Below are positions 20,818 to 28,998 of a DNA stretch of 42,857 bases, in pieces. The position numbers and the translations under genes are program-made. Position 1 is the stretch's first letter; every line of letters starts with the position of its first letter. Location: positions 1 through 42,857 of the IMG/VR virus record IMGVR_UViG_3300047476_000343. The stretch is one strand, 5' to 3'. Under the pieces are notes generated by a model, which saw only the letters and a program-made list of their open reading frames with translations, was not told the DNA's origin and ran no database searches. Source of the stretch: a virus.

Positions 20818-22460
20818 TGTCAGATAATGAATACTACATTAGAGATTTGGGCATGCCCGATTTTGAGCAAGAAGTAAATCCTTTTAAAGAGCAAGATCCG
20901 TTCTCAAAGACTTGGGACGATCTTAAGGGGCTTGCAGGATTAGAAAAGAACTTTAAGCGTCGTTCAGAAAGAATTGAAAAAGCAGACTATGCTATTGATA
21001 CAAGCGTAGGCTACAACAACGTAGACGTTAACAGTCTTTCATACCAAGACAGTGCACTAGCAATTAACCGTGGTATTAATGGTGCAACATCAAAAGAAAT
21101 TAACCCAGGTCGAGTTTACCGTAATGGTTATGGAATTTTCGATGTTATAACACCACCATGGAATCTATATGAGCTGGCAAACTTCTATGACACATCATTT
21201 GCAAACCACGCAGCCATTGATGCTAAAGTAGAGAATATTGTTGGACTTGGATATGACTTTGTTCAGACAAAGCGTACAGAGATGGCTATTGAAGCATCAA
21301 CTAATCCAACAGCAACAGAGAAAGCACGTAAGAGAATTGAACGTGCTAAGTTCGAGCTACACGATTGGCTAGAGTCTCTAAATGATGATGACTCATTTAC
21401 AAACACAATGATGAAGTTTTACACAGATGTTCAGGCAACTGGAAATGGCTACCTAGAGATCGGTAGAACTGTAACTGGTGAGATTGGATATATTGGACAC
21501 ATCCCTGCTACCACAATGCGTGTACGCAGACTAAGAGATGGATATATTCAGATTATTGGGAATAAGGTAGTATACTTCCGTAACTTTGGTGCAAAGAATG
21601 CTAACCCAATTACCAATGATCCTCGTCCTAATGAGATTATCCACTATAAAGAATATTCTCCACTAAATACTTTTTATGGAGTACCAGACATTATGTCTGC
21701 CATCTCTTCACTACAGGGTGACGCACTTGCATCACAGTACAACATTGATTACTTTACAAATAAGGGTGTTCCTCGCTATATCGTTACTTTAAAGGGGGCT
21801 AAGCTTTCTGAGGAGGCCGAGGACAAGATGTTCCGATTCCTACAGACAAGCCTTAAGGGCTCAAATCACAGAACTCTATACATTCCACTACCAGGAGACT
21901 CAGATACCAATAAGGTTGAGTTTAAGATGGAAGCTGTAGAGACTGGAACCCAGGAAGCATCTTTCAATGAATATCGCATTAGAAACCGTGACGATATCCT
22001 CGTTGCTCATCAGGTACCGCTATCAAAGATTGGTGGTGGAGATTCAGCAGCGATTGCCGCAGCTCTTGCACAGGACCGTACCTTTAAGGAGCAGGTAGCT
22101 AGACCAGCTCAGCGTAACCTTGAGAAGGCTATCAATAAAATCATTAAGGAAAAGACAGACCTTCTTGAATTTAAGCTAAACGAACTTACTCTTACAGATG
22201 AGATTGCACAGTCTCAAATTCTTGAAAGATATGTTAAGAATCAGGTTATTACCAAGAATGAGGCACGTATTCAGCTTGGTTTGCCCCAGCACCCAGAGGG
22301 TGACGAATTCCTAGATCTGTCTCCAAGACAGGCTACAGATGCTAGAGCAAACCTAGCAGGCAACAGAGCACGTGACGCAGAAAGAGCAAATAATGCATCT
22401 GATAGCACAGCAACAATTTCTGGAAGAAATGCCCAGGGAGAGGGACGAGCTTCTCAATAA
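20817..22460 (+). CDS. Portal protein
   Basis: 547 residues. Features of the PBSX/SPP1-type portal family: the helix NFYDTSFANHAAIDAKVENI, a stem region with TGNGYLEIGRTVTGEIGYIG, the hallmark NEIIHYKEYSPLNTFYGVPD and the following Q-x-x-x-x-x-Y-N-x-x-Y-F-x-NKGVP crown segment. Twelve copies should form the DNA channel and the site where terminase and connectors attach. The C-terminal 40 residues are Ala/Asn/Arg-rich and low complexity. The start is TAATG-coupled to the previous gene. Confidence 0.9.
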   Translation: MSDNEYYIRDLGMPDFEQEVNPFKEQDPFSKTWDDLKGLAGLEKNFKRRSERIEKADYAIDTSVGYNNVDVNSLSYQDSALAINRGINGATSKEINPGRVYRNGYGIFDVITPPWNLYELANFYDTSFANHAAIDAKVENIVGLGYDFVQTKRTEMAIEASTNPTATEKARKRIERAKFELHDWLESLNDDDSFTNTMMKFYTDVQATGNGYLEIGRTVTGEIGYIGHIPATTMRVRRLRDGYIQIIGNKVVYFRNFGAKNANPITNDPRPNEIIHYKEYSPLNTFYGVPDIMSAISSLQGDALASQYNIDYFTNKGVPRYIVTLKGAKLSEEAEDKMFRFLQTSLKGSNHRTLYIPLPGDSDTNKVEFKMEAVETGTQEASFNEYRIRNRDDILVAHQVPLSKIGGGDSAAIAAALAQDRTFKEQVARPAQRNLEKAINKIIKEKTDLLEFKLNELTLTDEIAQSQILERYVKNQVITKNEARIQLGLPQHPEGDEFLDLSPRQATDARANLAGNRARDAERANNASDSTATISGRNAQGEGRASQ

Positions 22461-22464
22461 AAAG

Positions 22465-22485
22465 TTATCCACAATGTTATTCACA
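22465..22485 (+). promoter_or_regulatory. Two DnaA-box matches
   Basis: TTATCCACA (22465-22473) and TTATTCACA (22477-22485), both exact to TTATNCACA, same orientation, starts 12 nt apart, followed by an AT-rich stretch and the -10 box at 22514. Possible binding of host DnaA; function unproven. Confidence 0.35.
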
Positions 22486-22498
22486 TTTTCATAACATT
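22473..22498 (+). terminator. AT-rich hairpin after portal
   Basis: AATGTTAT and ATAACATT (8 bp, 10-nt loop), then TTTTATAAAA. A weak terminator or operator overlapping the second DnaA-box match. Confidence 0.35.
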
Positions 22499-22513
22499 TT
22501 TATAAAAAGGGCT

Positions 22514-22519
22514 TATAAT
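22514..22519 (+). promoter_or_regulatory. -10 box, near-leaderless, for the protease gene
   Basis: TATAAT with 9 nt to the ATG at 22529. Confidence 0.5.
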
Positions 22520-22528
22520 TAAACTACC

Positions 22529-23860
22529 ATGACTATCGCAAAAGCACATTGGGATTCTGAAGGTGAAAATGTTCGCCTATCAATGCCATTCTCTAAAGTA
22601 GACAAGGAACGTCGTATCGTTTCTGGATTTGCCACCCTCGACAACGTTGACCGCCAAAAGGACATCGTTACTGCAGAGGCATCAGTAAAGGCATTCTCTA
22701 AGTTCCGTGGCAACATCCGTGAAATGCACCAGCCACTAGCTGTTGGTAAGATGGTAGCATTCAAAGAAGATAAGTATTTTGACCCTGAAACAAAGAAGTT
22801 TTATAGTGGAGTATATGTATCTGCATATGTTTCAAAGGGTGCACAGGACACCTGGGAGAAGGTACTTGATGGTACCCTTTCAGGTTTTTCTATTGGCGGT
22901 AGAATGAATAAGTGGGATGACGCTTATGACGAGAAGATGGACTCTTCTATCCGCATTATTAAAGAGTATGATCTAGTAGAACTTTCTCTAGTAGATACAC
23001 CAGCAAACCAGTTTGCGAATATCTTGTCTGTTGAAAAGGTAGATGGAAAAGATATGGTTAAGGGTGTAGACACTGAGATTGAAAATGTTTTTTGGGACAA
23101 AGATTCTGGCGTTGTAATCCTCTCACAGAATGAGATTGAAAAGTCTCCAACTTCTGGTGAGCCAATGCAAAACATAGGTTTCGTTGAAAAGAATGATGAC
23201 GAAAAAACAGATATGATAAAGTTCTTAGTTGACAGTGCTAAAGGCATTAAGACTGAGATTAACAAGGAGGAAAGTCCTATGACTGAAACAACAAATGACA
23301 TCACAGAAAAGTCTGATGATGTAGTTGAAGAATCACAGGTCGCTCCAGAGGCAGATGCAGCAGTTGAAGCAGCAGATGCAACAGTAGAGAAGTCAGCAGA
23401 TGCTGATGAGGATGACAAGCCTGGTTCTACCGTACCTGAAGAGTCAGACGATGCGTCTGGTAAAGAGGACGACAAGGAAGAGACCATGAAGTCAGACGAT
23501 ACTGATGCAACCGTTGAAGTAGCTGAGGAAGTATCTAAGTCAGACGACGCTCTTGAAGCATCTATTGCAGATGTAAAAGATGTTGTTACAAAAGCCTTTA
23601 GCGATCTAACTGCTGTTGTTCAAGCTCAGGCTGAACAAATTGCAGAACTACACAAATCACTTACTGAAGTAAAGAATGAGGTAACTTCAAGCAAGGATGT
23701 GTTTAACGAGTTTGGAAAGAGAGTAGACGCTGTAGAGGCTGACACTGCTTTCCGCAAATCTGGTGATCTAGGCGAGATCATTCAGGAATCTCAACCAGAA
23801 AAGGTTGAGAAATCCCTATGGGGCGGTCGTTTCCTCAAAACTGCCGATTTATTCAAATAA
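22529..23860 (+). CDS. Prohead protease fused to scaffold domain
   Basis: 443 residues. Residues 1-165 form a prohead serine protease of the HK97/XkdF type: GFATLDNVDRQKDIV, H67 in REMHQP, and S121 in LSGFSIGG; LVELSLVDTPAN closes the fold. Residues about 255-345 are very acidic and Ala/Ser-rich, and 360-420 form a helix with heptads (VVQAQAEQIAELHKSLTEV), as in scaffolding proteins. The protease should mature the capsid and destroy the scaffold. A strong internal ribosome site before M251 indicates that the scaffold part is also made alone. Confidence 0.85.
   Translation: MTIAKAHWDSEGENVRLSMPFSKVDKERRIVSGFATLDNVDRQKDIVTAEASVKAFSKFRGNIREMHQPLAVGKMVAFKEDKYFDPETKKFYSGVYVSAYVSKGAQDTWEKVLDGTLSGFSIGGRMNKWDDAYDEKMDSSIRIIKEYDLVELSLVDTPANQFANILSVEKVDGKDMVKGVDTEIENVFWDKDSGVVILSQNEIEKSPTSGEPMQNIGFVEKNDDEKTDMIKFLVDSAKGIKTEINKEESPMTETTNDITEKSDDVVEESQVAPEADAAVEAADATVEKSADADEDDKPGSTVPEESDDASGKEDDKEETMKSDDTDATVEVAEEVSKSDDALEASIADVKDVVTKAFSDLTAVVQAQAEQIAELHKSLTEVKNEVTSSKDVFNEFGKRVDAVEADTAFRKSGDLGEIIQESQPEKVEKSLWGGRFLKTADLFK
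23264..23270 (+). promoter_or_regulatory. Internal ribosome site inside the protease gene
   Basis: AAGGAGG, 8 nt before the in-frame ATG at 23279. Few other sites in this window are as strong, and it lies at the junction between protease and scaffold parts. Confidence 0.65.
23279..23860 (+). CDS. Scaffold protein from internal start
   Basis: 193 residues, in frame with and identical to the end of the protease fusion, starting MTETTNDITEKSDD. The product would hold the acidic linker and the C-terminal coiled coil, with no protease domain. An arrangement of protease gene plus nested scaffold gene is known for lambda C/Nu3 and other phages. Support: the perfect Shine-Dalgarno at 8-nt spacing exactly at the domain boundary. 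It ends 27 nt before the major capsid ATG. Confidence 0.6.
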   Translation: MTETTNDITEKSDDVVEESQVAPEADAAVEAADATVEKSADADEDDKPGSTVPEESDDASGKEDDKEETMKSDDTDATVEVAEEVSKSDDALEASIADVKDVVTKAFSDLTAVVQAQAEQIAELHKSLTEVKNEVTSSKDVFNEFGKRVDAVEADTAFRKSGDLGEIIQESQPEKVEKSLWGGRFLKTADLFK

Positions 23861-23887
23861 ATAAAAATCACTTAGGAGGTGACAATT

Positions 23888-25024
23888 ATGTCGGAAGAAA
23901 TTAAGAAAAACAATCCAGATTCATCAGGAAATGATTCTGGTCTATTTAATGGAGAAGGTGCGTTCGCATCTGGTTCAGAAGCTGGTGCAAACATTCCAGG
24001 TAACTATGCTACAGCAGGTGCCCTTGGAAACATTCCAACAGCGAACCTAGGTACAACCTCTGGTCCAAATGCTATTAACCCTTCAGGTGAGGCAGGTTCA
24101 GGTATCCTACGCCCAGAGCAGGCACGTCGTTTTATTGACTACGTGTGGGATGCTACGATTCTCGCCAAGGATGGTCGCAGAGTAACTATGCGAGCTAACA
24201 CCATGGAACTTGAGAAGGTTAATGTTGGAGAGCGTGTTATCCGTGCAGCTGCACAGGCTAACGGTGACTACACCAACACTGGAGCAACATTCTCTAAGGT
24301 AGAGCTTACAACCAAGAAGATTCGTTTGGACTGGGAAGTATCTGCTGAAGCACTAGAAGACGGAATTGAAGGAGGTGCCCTTGAAGATCACCTAGTTCGT
24401 TTGATGACAAACGCTTTTGCTAATGACATCGAAGATCTAGCTATCAATGGTACTGGAGATTCAGGCGACGGTGCATTCCTTGGAATCATGCAAGGTTTCC
24501 ACAACAAGGTAACCACAAACGGTGACGCACACGAAGCTGTTGTAACTGTTGCTGATGACAACTGGACTACCGATGCAATGCAGAAGATTATTCTTGCAAT
24601 GCCTCGTAAGTACCGTGCACTTAAGTCAAACCTTAAGTTCTACGCTGGTACTGATGCATTCCAGGGAATCATCAAGAACAACGGTACCCTAGCTGACGCT
24701 ATTGCTGAGGCATTTGCAGGAACTCCTGCAGGTACTCCAGCTAACCGCCAGGCTTACCTAGATGGTGCTGGACAGACTTTCGGTGGAGCACGTACTACTC
24801 GTGTTCTAGGCATTGATGTTCAGGAAGTTCCTTACTACCCTGCAGGTTATGTAGACCTTACATTCCCTCAGAACCGTGTATGGGGTTTCCAGAGAGACAT
24901 CACTGTTAACCGTGAGTACAAGCCAAAGAAGGACACCATTGAGTACACCGTATTCGTACGTTTCGGTATTCAGTGGGAAGAGGAGGACGCAGTAGCGTTC
25001 GCTGATGCAGGAGCAGACAGCTAG
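23888..25024 (+). CDS. Major capsid protein, HK97 fold
   Basis: 378 residues from the ATG after a perfect AGGAGGTGA (23874-23882); the in-frame GTG at 23879 lies inside that ribosome site and is rejected. The N-terminal 70 residues are Gly/Asn/Ser-rich. Then come RPEQARRFIDYVWD, LTTKKIRLDWEVSAEALEDG (the helix and E-loop side of the HK97 fold), NDIEDLAINGTGDSG, and VLGIDVQEVPYYPAG with DITVNREYKPKKDTIEYTVF near the end. The large number of preferred codons, the perfect Shine-Dalgarno and the terminator right after it fit the most abundant virion protein. Confidence 0.92.
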   Translation: MSEEIKKNNPDSSGNDSGLFNGEGAFASGSEAGANIPGNYATAGALGNIPTANLGTTSGPNAINPSGEAGSGILRPEQARRFIDYVWDATILAKDGRRVTMRANTMELEKVNVGERVIRAAAQANGDYTNTGATFSKVELTTKKIRLDWEVSAEALEDGIEGGALEDHLVRLMTNAFANDIEDLAINGTGDSGDGAFLGIMQGFHNKVTTNGDAHEAVVTVADDNWTTDAMQKIILAMPRKYRALKSNLKFYAGTDAFQGIIKNNGTLADAIAEAFAGTPAGTPANRQAYLDGAGQTFGGARTTRVLGIDVQEVPYYPAGYVDLTFPQNRVWGFQRDITVNREYKPKKDTIEYTVFVRFGIQWEEEDAVAFADAGADS

Positions 25025-25042
25025 TCTGTAACTGATACCTTT

Positions 25043-25077
25043 AAGGGGGGCAGGAGTTTCGGCTCCTGCCTCCTTTT
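25043..25077 (+). terminator. Intrinsic terminator after major capsid
   Basis: GCAGGAG-tttcgg-CTCCTGC core extended outward by G-C and G-T pairs, followed by TTTTT. Confidence 0.85.
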
Positions 25078-25086
25078 TAATTAGTC

Positions 25087-25095
25087 TGTTATAAT
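25087..25095 (+). promoter_or_regulatory. Extended -10 promoter
   Basis: TGT-TATAAT directly after the capsid terminator; a short leader carries AGGAGGT before the ATG at 25115. Confidence 0.55.
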
Positions 25096-25114
25096 TAATA
25101 TTTAGGAGGTTATT

Positions 25115-25576
25115 ATGTCAGAAGAGCTAAATAACAAAATAAAAGAAGCAGATCCTGTTGAAGAAGCAGTTGTCGAAGAAACCAAGGTTGAAGAGTCTGC
25201 CCCAGTTGTCGAAGAGGCAGTTGTAGAAGAAGAAGTAGAAAAGCCAAAGATTACAGAAGCTGCACCAGTAGCATCAGACGTAATTTCTGCTCCAAAGCCA
25301 GGTCCAGCAACTAAGCCAGGACTAGGGTTTGTTGGTAATGGAGCTATGGGATCAACCGTTGTTCCTAAGAATAATCCAAAGAAAACAGCTAAGCCTGCTG
25401 CCAAAGAGGTAGAGAAGGTAGCTATTCACTCAACCAAGAATGTTACTTGGAGCGAGGTAGGTAAGGTTTACCGTGGTTACAACATTGTAACTAAAGAGCA
25501 GGCAGACAGGTGGCTGACTCGTGATCACATCAGACTTGCAACTCCAGAAGAAGTTGCTAAGGAGTTCAACAACTAA
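25115..25576 (+). CDS. Acidic-linker head protein
   Basis: 153 residues. The first 60 are Glu/Val/Pro-rich (EEAVVEETKVEESAPVVEE) and probably disordered; 60-100 are Pro/Gly/Lys-rich. The C-terminal 45 (NVTWSEVGKVYRGYNIVTKE, WLTRDHIRLATPEEVAKEF) form a compact charged domain with Gly-Tyr and Trp positions of the kind found in a phage family encoded just after the capsid gene. It could be a head-tail or minor head component. An AGGAGGT Shine-Dalgarno and a dedicated promoter suggest substantial expression. It is coupled to the next gene by TAATG. Confidence 0.65.
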   Translation: MSEELNNKIKEADPVEEAVVEETKVEESAPVVEEAVVEEEVEKPKITEAAPVASDVISAPKPGPATKPGLGFVGNGAMGSTVVPKNNPKKTAKPAAKEVEKVAIHSTKNVTWSEVGKVYRGYNIVTKEQADRWLTRDHIRLATPEEVAKEFNN

Positions 25577-26484
25577 TGGAAATTTTGAGGGTTCCACCAT
25601 ATCCTATTACAACAACATGGAATTTGCCAGATGCGAACTATGACTATATAGTCTATGTTGAGGATTTGGTGGACCACTCAATTGAAGAGACAGAGATTAC
25701 CTCAGATGCCAACGGAGTTGTTACCTATACTATTCCAGTCGCAAAGGTACAGTTTGATCGTCAGTTCCTAATTCGTTTTTATGATACTGAACACGAGCAC
25801 ATTATCTCTGAGTCTAACTTAGATATAATTCGTCCATATACAAACCCAAACGATCTGGGGACAACTGCGTCAGAGATTGCAGAATTTAAAAAGTGGGAGC
25901 TTATTGCTAGATCACTTATCGACACATATACTGGAATTGGATTTTATAACCACAAGTCAATTTTACAGGTAGAAGGTAATGGTCTAGACTATATGCCAGT
26001 CTGGAGAGATGCTAATCGTGTTCTCAAGGTATACGAAAACAATGTGCTGATTTATGACATTGACACTCCAGATACAAATGTTTTTAATTATAGAGTAACG
26101 CTTGATAACTCTGCAATTGTTAAGGAGTTTACAGGACAGACAAACCTAATCACCACTCCGTCTCCAACGTTACCAATCGCTAGAGGAGACTATGCCTATG
26201 ACGATAGAAACTATGGAACTTTTGCAAAAGGTGCAGACTACCTATTTGTCCTTGACGAAGGATTTAGAGCGATTCCGCCAGACATTCAGTATGCTACAGA
26301 GATGCTGATTGATGATCTAAAGTGCGGAAAGCTTGATTACTACCAGCGTTATGTAACATCATACAATACTGATCAATTCAGAATTCAGTTTGACAAGGCA
26401 ATATTGAGCGGAACAGGTAACGTAATAGTAGACAAGATACTTGACAAGTACATGAAGTCTATTACTAAAGTCGGAGTTCTATAG
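25576..26484 (+). CDS. Head-tail connector (adaptor) protein
   Basis: 302 residues. Residues 1-90 form a beta-rich domain (TTTWNLPDANYDYIVYVEDL...VVTYTIPVAKV); from about 100 there are helices (ASEIAEFKKWELIARSLIDT) and a Trp/Tyr-rich core, with a last helix DKILDKYMKSITKVGVL. Order and helical pattern fit the gp6/gp15-type adaptor that binds the portal, with an extra N-terminal beta domain. It is the first of four overlapping genes (TAATG, TAGTG, TTGA, ATGA). Confidence 0.65.
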   Translation: MEILRVPPYPITTTWNLPDANYDYIVYVEDLVDHSIEETEITSDANGVVTYTIPVAKVQFDRQFLIRFYDTEHEHIISESNLDIIRPYTNPNDLGTTASEIAEFKKWELIARSLIDTYTGIGFYNHKSILQVEGNGLDYMPVWRDANRVLKVYENNVLIYDIDTPDTNVFNYRVTLDNSAIVKEFTGQTNLITTPSPTLPIARGDYAYDDRNYGTFAKGADYLFVLDEGFRAIPPDIQYATEMLIDDLKCGKLDYYQRYVTSYNTDQFRIQFDKAILSGTGNVIVDKILDKYMKSITKVGVL

Positions 26485-26933
26485 TGGCTATTTGCGAGAC
26501 TCCAGATTTTACTTTTCCAATGTGCATGGATATTTTCTATCCAATAGTAGAACAAGCAGTATATGGAAATGTTAAGAAGCAGTGGATTCATGACCGAACT
26601 GTAGTCTGTTCACTTTCAACATCTGGCTCAGCATTAAAAGAAGATGTTACCCCAAACATTCAGATTACACAAGAACTTGTCATAGTCGGAAGACTAAAAA
26701 CAGATATTAGAGTTTCAAGTAATAGTGCTAATAATTCTATTACAAATATCATTGTTAGCAATGTCAAGGATAAGCATGGAAATATCGTTTATAGCGAAAC
26801 CTCTGGCCCAAGATCTGGAAAGGCAACAATTTTTGAGGTTGCTACCATGGAGCCATTCGTAGGCCCATTTGGGTCTGTAGAATATTTTAAAATTGTCTTA
26901 CGTAGATCAGAAAATCAGGCGGTAGACATTTGA
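26484..26933 (+). CDS. Putative head closure protein
   Basis: 149 residues, starting at GTG 26484 which overlaps the TAG of the adaptor gene. Contains YGNVKKQWIHDRTVVCSLST, a beta core ITQELVIVGRLKTDIR and KDKHGNIVYSETSGPRSG. Small beta barrels in this position close the head after packaging (gp16/stopper type). Assignment is mainly by position and size; no catalytic motif. Its end overlaps the next start as TTGA. Confidence 0.5.
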   Translation: MAICETPDFTFPMCMDIFYPIVEQAVYGNVKKQWIHDRTVVCSLSTSGSALKEDVTPNIQITQELVIVGRLKTDIRVSSNSANNSITNIIVSNVKDKHGNIVYSETSGPRSGKATIFEVATMEPFVGPFGSVEYFKIVLRRSENQAVDI

Positions 26934-27604
26934 GAACAGTATTTAATTCTAGGGCATTTGCCAAGGATATGAACAATATCATGAATTACTCTATAGGCTT
27001 TCTAGAAGGTGTTCAAAGAGGAAAGACTCAGTTTATGCACTCTGTTGGAGTAGAAACTATAGAACTTTTAAAAGAGTTTGTTGATGCCAATGCAAGGGTA
27101 AACCCAGAGATGTTGCACCACGTATATGAATGGAATATGGTAGGAAGTCCATCAGCTAGACTATATGACCTTGGCTATACCGTTAGTGGTTTGGGGCTAT
27201 CGATAAAATCATCATTTAGACAATCTACTACGGTTAAGGCTGGGTCGAGAGTGCCATTCTACGATAAGGCAACCATTATTGAGAATGGTATTCCAGTAGT
27301 TATTAGACCTAAGAAAGCTAAGGCTTTGGCTTTTAGCCAGAACGGAGAAGATGTTTTTTCTAAGGGGCCAATTACCGTTGAGAACCCTGGAGGAACAGCT
27401 GCAGAAAAGGGTTTTGAGAAAACAATGGATCTATTTTTTAATAGATACTTTACCCAAGCATTTCTGAAAGCCAGCGGAATTGGAAAATATCTGAGCAATC
27501 CAGAAGTATTCAAGAAGGACATGGCTGCAGGTAAAAAGGGTGGAAAAGCAAAGGGTATTCAAACTGGCTATCGTTGGATAGCAAATGCAGGAGTTGGAAG
27601 ATGA
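26930..27604 (+). CDS. Putative tail completion / neck protein
   Basis: 224 residues from a TTG start whose TTGA overlaps the previous stop. The N-terminal half is helical (FAKDMNNIMNYSIGFLEGVQ, then VETIELLKEFVDANARVNP) and the centre holds VRPKKAKALAFSQNGEDVFS; the C-terminus is Lys/Gly-rich. This resembles HK97 gp10-like neck proteins, where a helix pair is followed by a beta region with a K-A-K-A-L-x-F motif. It probably joins the head to the tail terminator. Confidence 0.6.
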   Translation: MRTVFNSRAFAKDMNNIMNYSIGFLEGVQRGKTQFMHSVGVETIELLKEFVDANARVNPEMLHHVYEWNMVGSPSARLYDLGYTVSGLGLSIKSSFRQSTTVKAGSRVPFYDKATIIENGIPVVIRPKKAKALAFSQNGEDVFSKGPITVENPGGTAAEKGFEKTMDLFFNRYFTQAFLKASGIGKYLSNPEVFKKDMAAGKKGGKAKGIQTGYRWIANAGVGR

Positions 27605-28233
27605 GTTTAAGATCAGCAGAAGAGGTTACCTCTGGAATAATTAATACCCCAATGCTTTGGATTAACGAGTATCTAAAAGAAAAGCTAGCTGGGGAGCTAG
27701 AGATTGGTGTTCCATTTTTCCCACCATCACCAAATACCATTGACGACCTTACTGAGACATTTGTAAATATTGGTGGGCAGAACTATGGATATGGTGGCAT
27801 TCGCTGCACATATGATAGACTTACAAGACTTCGTAGATCACCATTTCCACACATAAAAGGTGAGCAGCTGTTGTACTACTTCTTTGCAACCTCAGATGGA
27901 GTAACCGAAAAGATGGTTTCTGTCACAGAGCTAACCCTTAGACTAATGGACCGTGAGGATGAGACTGCAGAAGAGATCAATAACTGGTCAAAAGGCAAGA
28001 CTTTTGGCGGTTTGTCTCCAAAGTTCTATTTTCACAAATTTAGGGTATATCAGCTAGAAGAGGTGGCAGACATCATTGATTTTGGTACTGCCAGAACCTA
28101 TGGTGGTAATAAGATCATCATTGAGTATGAATACCACCTGGTACCAGAGTTAAACCCTAACTATCAGCCAGATCCGACCCTCGATCCAGAGGAATTCCCA
28201 TACGATCCAAACAAGTACCTGCCTATTTCATAA
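27601..28233 (+). CDS. Putative tail terminator protein
   Basis: 210 residues from the ATG at 27601, whose ATGA overlaps the previous TGA; an in-frame ATG at 27574 would overlap by 31 nt and is less likely. NTPMLWINEYLKEKLAGELE, IGVPFFPPSPNTIDDLTETF and a beta-rich end (KIIIEYEYHLVPEL) fit a tail terminator, which stops tube growth. The assignment is by position just before the major tail protein, and by size. Confidence 0.5.
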   Translation: MSLRSAEEVTSGIINTPMLWINEYLKEKLAGELEIGVPFFPPSPNTIDDLTETFVNIGGQNYGYGGIRCTYDRLTRLRRSPFPHIKGEQLLYYFFATSDGVTEKMVSVTELTLRLMDREDETAEEINNWSKGKTFGGLSPKFYFHKFRVYQLEEVADIIDFGTARTYGGNKIIIEYEYHLVPELNPNYQPDPTLDPEEFPYDPNKYLPIS

Positions 28234-28237
28234 ATAC

Positions 28238-28246
28238 TGGTATACT
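28238..28246 (+). promoter_or_regulatory. Extended -10 promoter for the major tail protein
   Basis: TGG-TATACT, predicted leader of about 49 nt containing GAGGTGA before the ATG at 28302. Confidence 0.5.
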
Positions 28247-28301
28247 TAATCTTGAGGAAACATCGCCTTCTTATTCCATACAGAAAAAGAGGTGAAATAT
28301 T

Positions 28302-28925
28302 ATGGCATATACACGTGGTACAAGTGCTAACATCATTGTTGGTGCAGCAGCACTTTTTACATACGAAGCAGGTGTTCTAACCGATGCAGATCTACCAGCG
28401 TACGCAACAGCTACATCCTTTAAGGATACGCTGTCAGATGACGCTGACTTCCGCAACGTTGGTTACACAATGAACGGTCTCGAGCTACAGTTCCAGCCAG
28501 ACTTCGGTGAAGTCCAGGTTGACCAGGTTCTTGACGTTGCTAAGCTTTACAAGCAGGGTATGCAGGTTAACCTGAATACTACATTTGCTGAGTCTACTCT
28601 AGAGAACCTATTGTTCTCTCTAGCAGGCAAGGATGCTGACCTAAGCACTGTTGCTGGAAACCCAACACTAAACCTATCTGCTGGTGACATCGGTGAATGT
28701 CCAGTAGAGCGTGGTCTAGTTGCAGTTGGTCCAGGCACAGGTGACTGTGAAGTTGGTAGCTCACTAGAGCGTGTCTACGTTGCATACCGTGCACTTTCAA
28801 TTGAAAATGTTACAGTATCAGCTAAGCGTGACGAAGCAACCATGTTTGAGGTATCTTTCCGCCTTCTACCAAATGACTCAGCGTCATACGGTAAGATCGT
28901 TGATCGCACTATCCCAGCATCATAA
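28302..28925 (+). CDS. Major tail (tube) protein
   Basis: 207 residues, beginning MAYTRGTSANIIVGAAALFT. It is beta-rich with the hydrophobic GLELQFQPDFGEVQVDQVLD and TFAESTLENLLFSLAGKDAD segments seen in siphovirus tube proteins. Preferred codons, a GAGGTGA ribosome site, its own promoter and a terminator immediately after it all point to high expression. It is followed by tail chaperones and the tape measure in the usual order. Confidence 0.85.
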   Translation: MAYTRGTSANIIVGAAALFTYEAGVLTDADLPAYATATSFKDTLSDDADFRNVGYTMNGLELQFQPDFGEVQVDQVLDVAKLYKQGMQVNLNTTFAESTLENLLFSLAGKDADLSTVAGNPTLNLSAGDIGECPVERGLVAVGPGTGDCEVGSSLERVYVAYRALSIENVTVSAKRDEATMFEVSFRLLPNDSASYGKIVDRTIPAS

Positions 28926-28950
28926 AACTAAATAATAATTTAATAGCAAG

Positions 28951-28978
28951 CCCTCCAGTTTAATAGCTGGGGGGTTTT
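28951..28978 (+). terminator. Intrinsic terminator after major tail protein
   Basis: CCCTCCAG pairs with CTGGGGGG (8 bp with one T-G pair), then TTTTGT. Confidence 0.8.
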
Positions 28979-28983
28979 GTATT

Positions 28984-28992
28984 TGGTATACT
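28984..28992 (+). promoter_or_regulatory. Extended -10 promoter, leaderless
   Basis: TGG-TATACT with 6 nt to the ATG at 28999. Confidence 0.6.
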
Positions 28993-28998
28993 TGTAGG

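Noticed and set aside
22924-23487. 187-residue Ser-rich minus-strand ORF
   Set aside because: Antisense shadow of the acidic scaffold part; composition follows from the GAN-rich plus strand.
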